Shown here piece after piece: positions 45,106 through 46,250 of a stretch of 46,250 nt of DNA. The notes beneath the pieces were generated by a model, which worked only from the letters and a program-made list of their open reading frames with translations, was not told the DNA's origin and did not search any database. Source of the DNA: Chloroflexota bacterium (GTDB lineage: Bacteria > Chloroflexota > Anaerolineae > Ardenticatenales > JAADHH01); NCBI GenBank assembly GCA_013151955.1, contig JAADHH010000021.1, positions 1-46,250 of the forward strand, read 5' to 3'. A program made the translations under genes and the position numbers. Position 1 is the first letter of the stretch. Every line of letters begins with the position of its first letter.

Positions 45106-45226
45106 ACTGGCAAACTACTGCGGTCGTGCATCTTCTTCGGTGGAAATTGAGTAGGCGCTTAGGGCGTCAACATCGACAAAACGTTGTCTATGTTTCTGTA
45201 GGACACAGGTTACTGCTCCGGCTCAG
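45106..45226. other. Short intergenic spacer
   Basis: Between the FHA gene and the recombinase promoter. No gene or obvious hairpin terminator. It contains the stretch TGTCGATGTTGACGCCC (minus) without a promoter partner. Confidence 0.35.
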
Positions 45227-45892
45227 TCAAACAGAACGCTTTTGCAGGCGAAATCCGTGACCGCGTACCGTTACAATGTATGCGTGGTCGGGGTCCACCT
45301 GCGATAAGCGGCGGCGAAGGCGACGCACCAGCGCGTCAAGCGCCTCCTCCGAAACGCCCCCGGCCGCTTCCTCGCCCCAAACGGCGTCCACAATTTCCTC
45401 GCGCCCAACGACCTGGTTCGTCCGGCTATACAGGAGCGACAAGAGGGAGAACTGGGCCGGCGAAAGGGGAGGCTGCACTTCCCGGCCTTGCACCCAAACC
45501 TGGCGACGTTCCGGGTCGATGCGCAAACGTTCGGCGGCGCGGGGTGGCAGCCGCGAGGGGCTCTCCGGCAATCGCGGCTCACCGGCAGGTTCCACCAGCG
45601 AGAATGCGTAGCTCAAAGCAATCTGCAAGGTTGCTCCGACGGGCAAGGGTCTTCCTTCACCGGCCGGCACGCCATCCACAAAGGTACCATTCTTACTCCC
45701 CAAATCGGCGACCAAGAATTCCTTTCCTGTCCAGCGGATCAGGGCGTGATGACGAGAGACCTGACGACCGGTGAGCACGATGTCATTATCCGCGTCCCGG
45801 CCCAGCGAAACCGGCGAACGGGTCAGAGGCCAACGCCGGCCCACGCCTTGTCCTTCGATGAGCACCAACACGGGTGCAACGGTGGCTTGCAT
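45227..45892 (-). CDS. FHA-domain winged-helix regulator
   Basis: A 221-residue soluble protein. ATG 45892 follows AAGGAGA. The N-terminal FHA domain carries SLGRD, SRHHA, DLGSKNGTFVDG (a phosphothreonine-binding loop). The C-terminal half is an OmpR/PhoB-type winged helix (LSPAQFSLLSLLYS, then EIVDAVWGEE and VRRLRRRLSQVDP, ending in VRGHGFRL). It lacks a receiver domain, so control would be through phosphothreonine binding, presumably from a Ser/Thr kinase. No kinase gene is near. Confidence 0.92.
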   Translation of the reverse strand: MQATVAPVLVLIEGQGVGRRWPLTRSPVSLGRDADNDIVLTGRQVSRHHALIRWTGKEFLVADLGSKNGTFVDGVPAGEGRPLPVGATLQIALSYAFSLVEPAGEPRLPESPSRLPPRAAERLRIDPERRQVWVQGREVQPPLSPAQFSLLSLLYSRTNQVVGREEIVDAVWGEEAAGGVSEEALDALVRRLRRRLSQVDPDHAYIVTVRGHGFRLQKRSV

Positions 45893-46250
45893 TTTTCTCC
45901 TTTCGTGCAATCACCCGCAGCAGCCTCGATTTGAAATTCCCGGCTGCTATCCCCAGCACGGCGTTCTCCCCCTCTAGCCGTCTATCGGAGAAAGAATAAA
46001 TGGGACACAGATTTGCAGGCCAAATCATCGGAAAATCTGTGTCTCTCTGTGAGAATCCGTGTTCTAAAAAGAAAAAACTGTTCTCTCCGACAGCCTGCCA
46101 GGTCAGTTCAGCCGGCCTTCGGAGCCGCCGTTTCGGGTGTATTTCAATTCTGGGGGCAGGGTAAGGATTCTACCGCAAAGACGCAGGGCACACAAAGGTT
46201 TGCGTTGTTATGAAAATAGCACTGCCCCCTCATCCCCCCCGACCCCCCTT
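45893..46250. other. Right-edge intergenic region
   Basis: No gene seen. A GGGACACAGATT...GAATCCGTGTTC element (46001-46065) resembles that at 24057-24120. Further on, a CGCAAAGACGCAGGGCACACAAAG sequence near 46170 looks like another degenerate repeat. I see no promoter with confidence. Confidence 0.5.

Noticed and set aside
46013-46213. 66-codon plus-strand frame at the right edge
   Set aside because: Overlaps a dispersed repeat, has no ribosome site and no recognisable motif.

Overview
The window looks like a chromosomal segment of a Chloroflexota bacterium (Anaerolineae/Caldilineae/Ardenticatenia-like). I infer this from gene content, not from a marker gene. The pointers are DUF6062, DUF2079 and DUF7452 families, very large secreted repeat proteins with a short Leu-Pro C-terminal tag, a tkt-SDR-rpiA cluster, a TPR-cdaA-cdaR cluster, a pbpA-rodA-type pair, and intergenic spaces filled with degenerate heptanucleotide repeats. 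TGA is a normal stop codon in most genes.

Layout. 197-4120: a copper operon with a Cu(I) P-type ATPase, a membrane-anchored cupredoxin and two tandem glutaredoxin-like genes. Each glutaredoxin gene has an in-frame TGA at the first active-site Cys codon, followed by a SECIS-like hairpin, so both are probably selenoproteins. A strong terminator follows. 4415-8102: transketolase, an SDR oxidoreductase and ribose-5-phosphate isomerase A. 8099-9688: a promoter, a fluoride (crcB-type) riboswitch overlapping an intrinsic terminator, then two uncharacterised Cys-rich proteins (a DUF6062 protein with a frameshifted end, and an eight-Cys protein). 9678-19960 (minus): three large exported proteins, namely six DUF7452-like repeats, a 13-Asp-box BNR protein and a subtilase with a DNRLRE tail. 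20411-24007: a sensor histidine kinase, a membrane protein and an HD-domain protein. 24463-32322: a divergent ATP-PEP carboxykinase, a PfpI/DJ-1 protein, ornithine carbamoyltransferase, a TPR protein, diadenylate cyclase CdaA and its YbbR-domain partner CdaR. 32499-37017 (minus): TrpS, a DUF2079 membrane protein and a Nudix hydrolase with a zinc ribbon. 37342-42009 (plus): a DUF2225 protein, MTA phosphorylase, a RodA/FtsW SEDS protein and its partner penicillin-binding transpeptidase. 42013-45024 (minus): a tightly overlapping unit xerD-like, purine nucleoside phosphorylase, a toroid-like hypothetical and a second eight-Cys small protein. 45227-45892 (minus): an FHA-winged-helix regulator.

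The strongest discoveries are (1) a fluoride riboswitch placed on two genes of unknown function rather than on a known fluoride exporter, (2) two tandem selenocysteine glutaredoxin-like genes in a copper operon, and (3) an apparent eight-cysteine protein family with two members in the window, one of them under the fluoride switch. The intergenic DNA is also structured. It holds in-phase heptamer arrays, a 99-bp palindromic element present in two inverted copies plus core-only copies, and short hairpins followed by CTAC(G).
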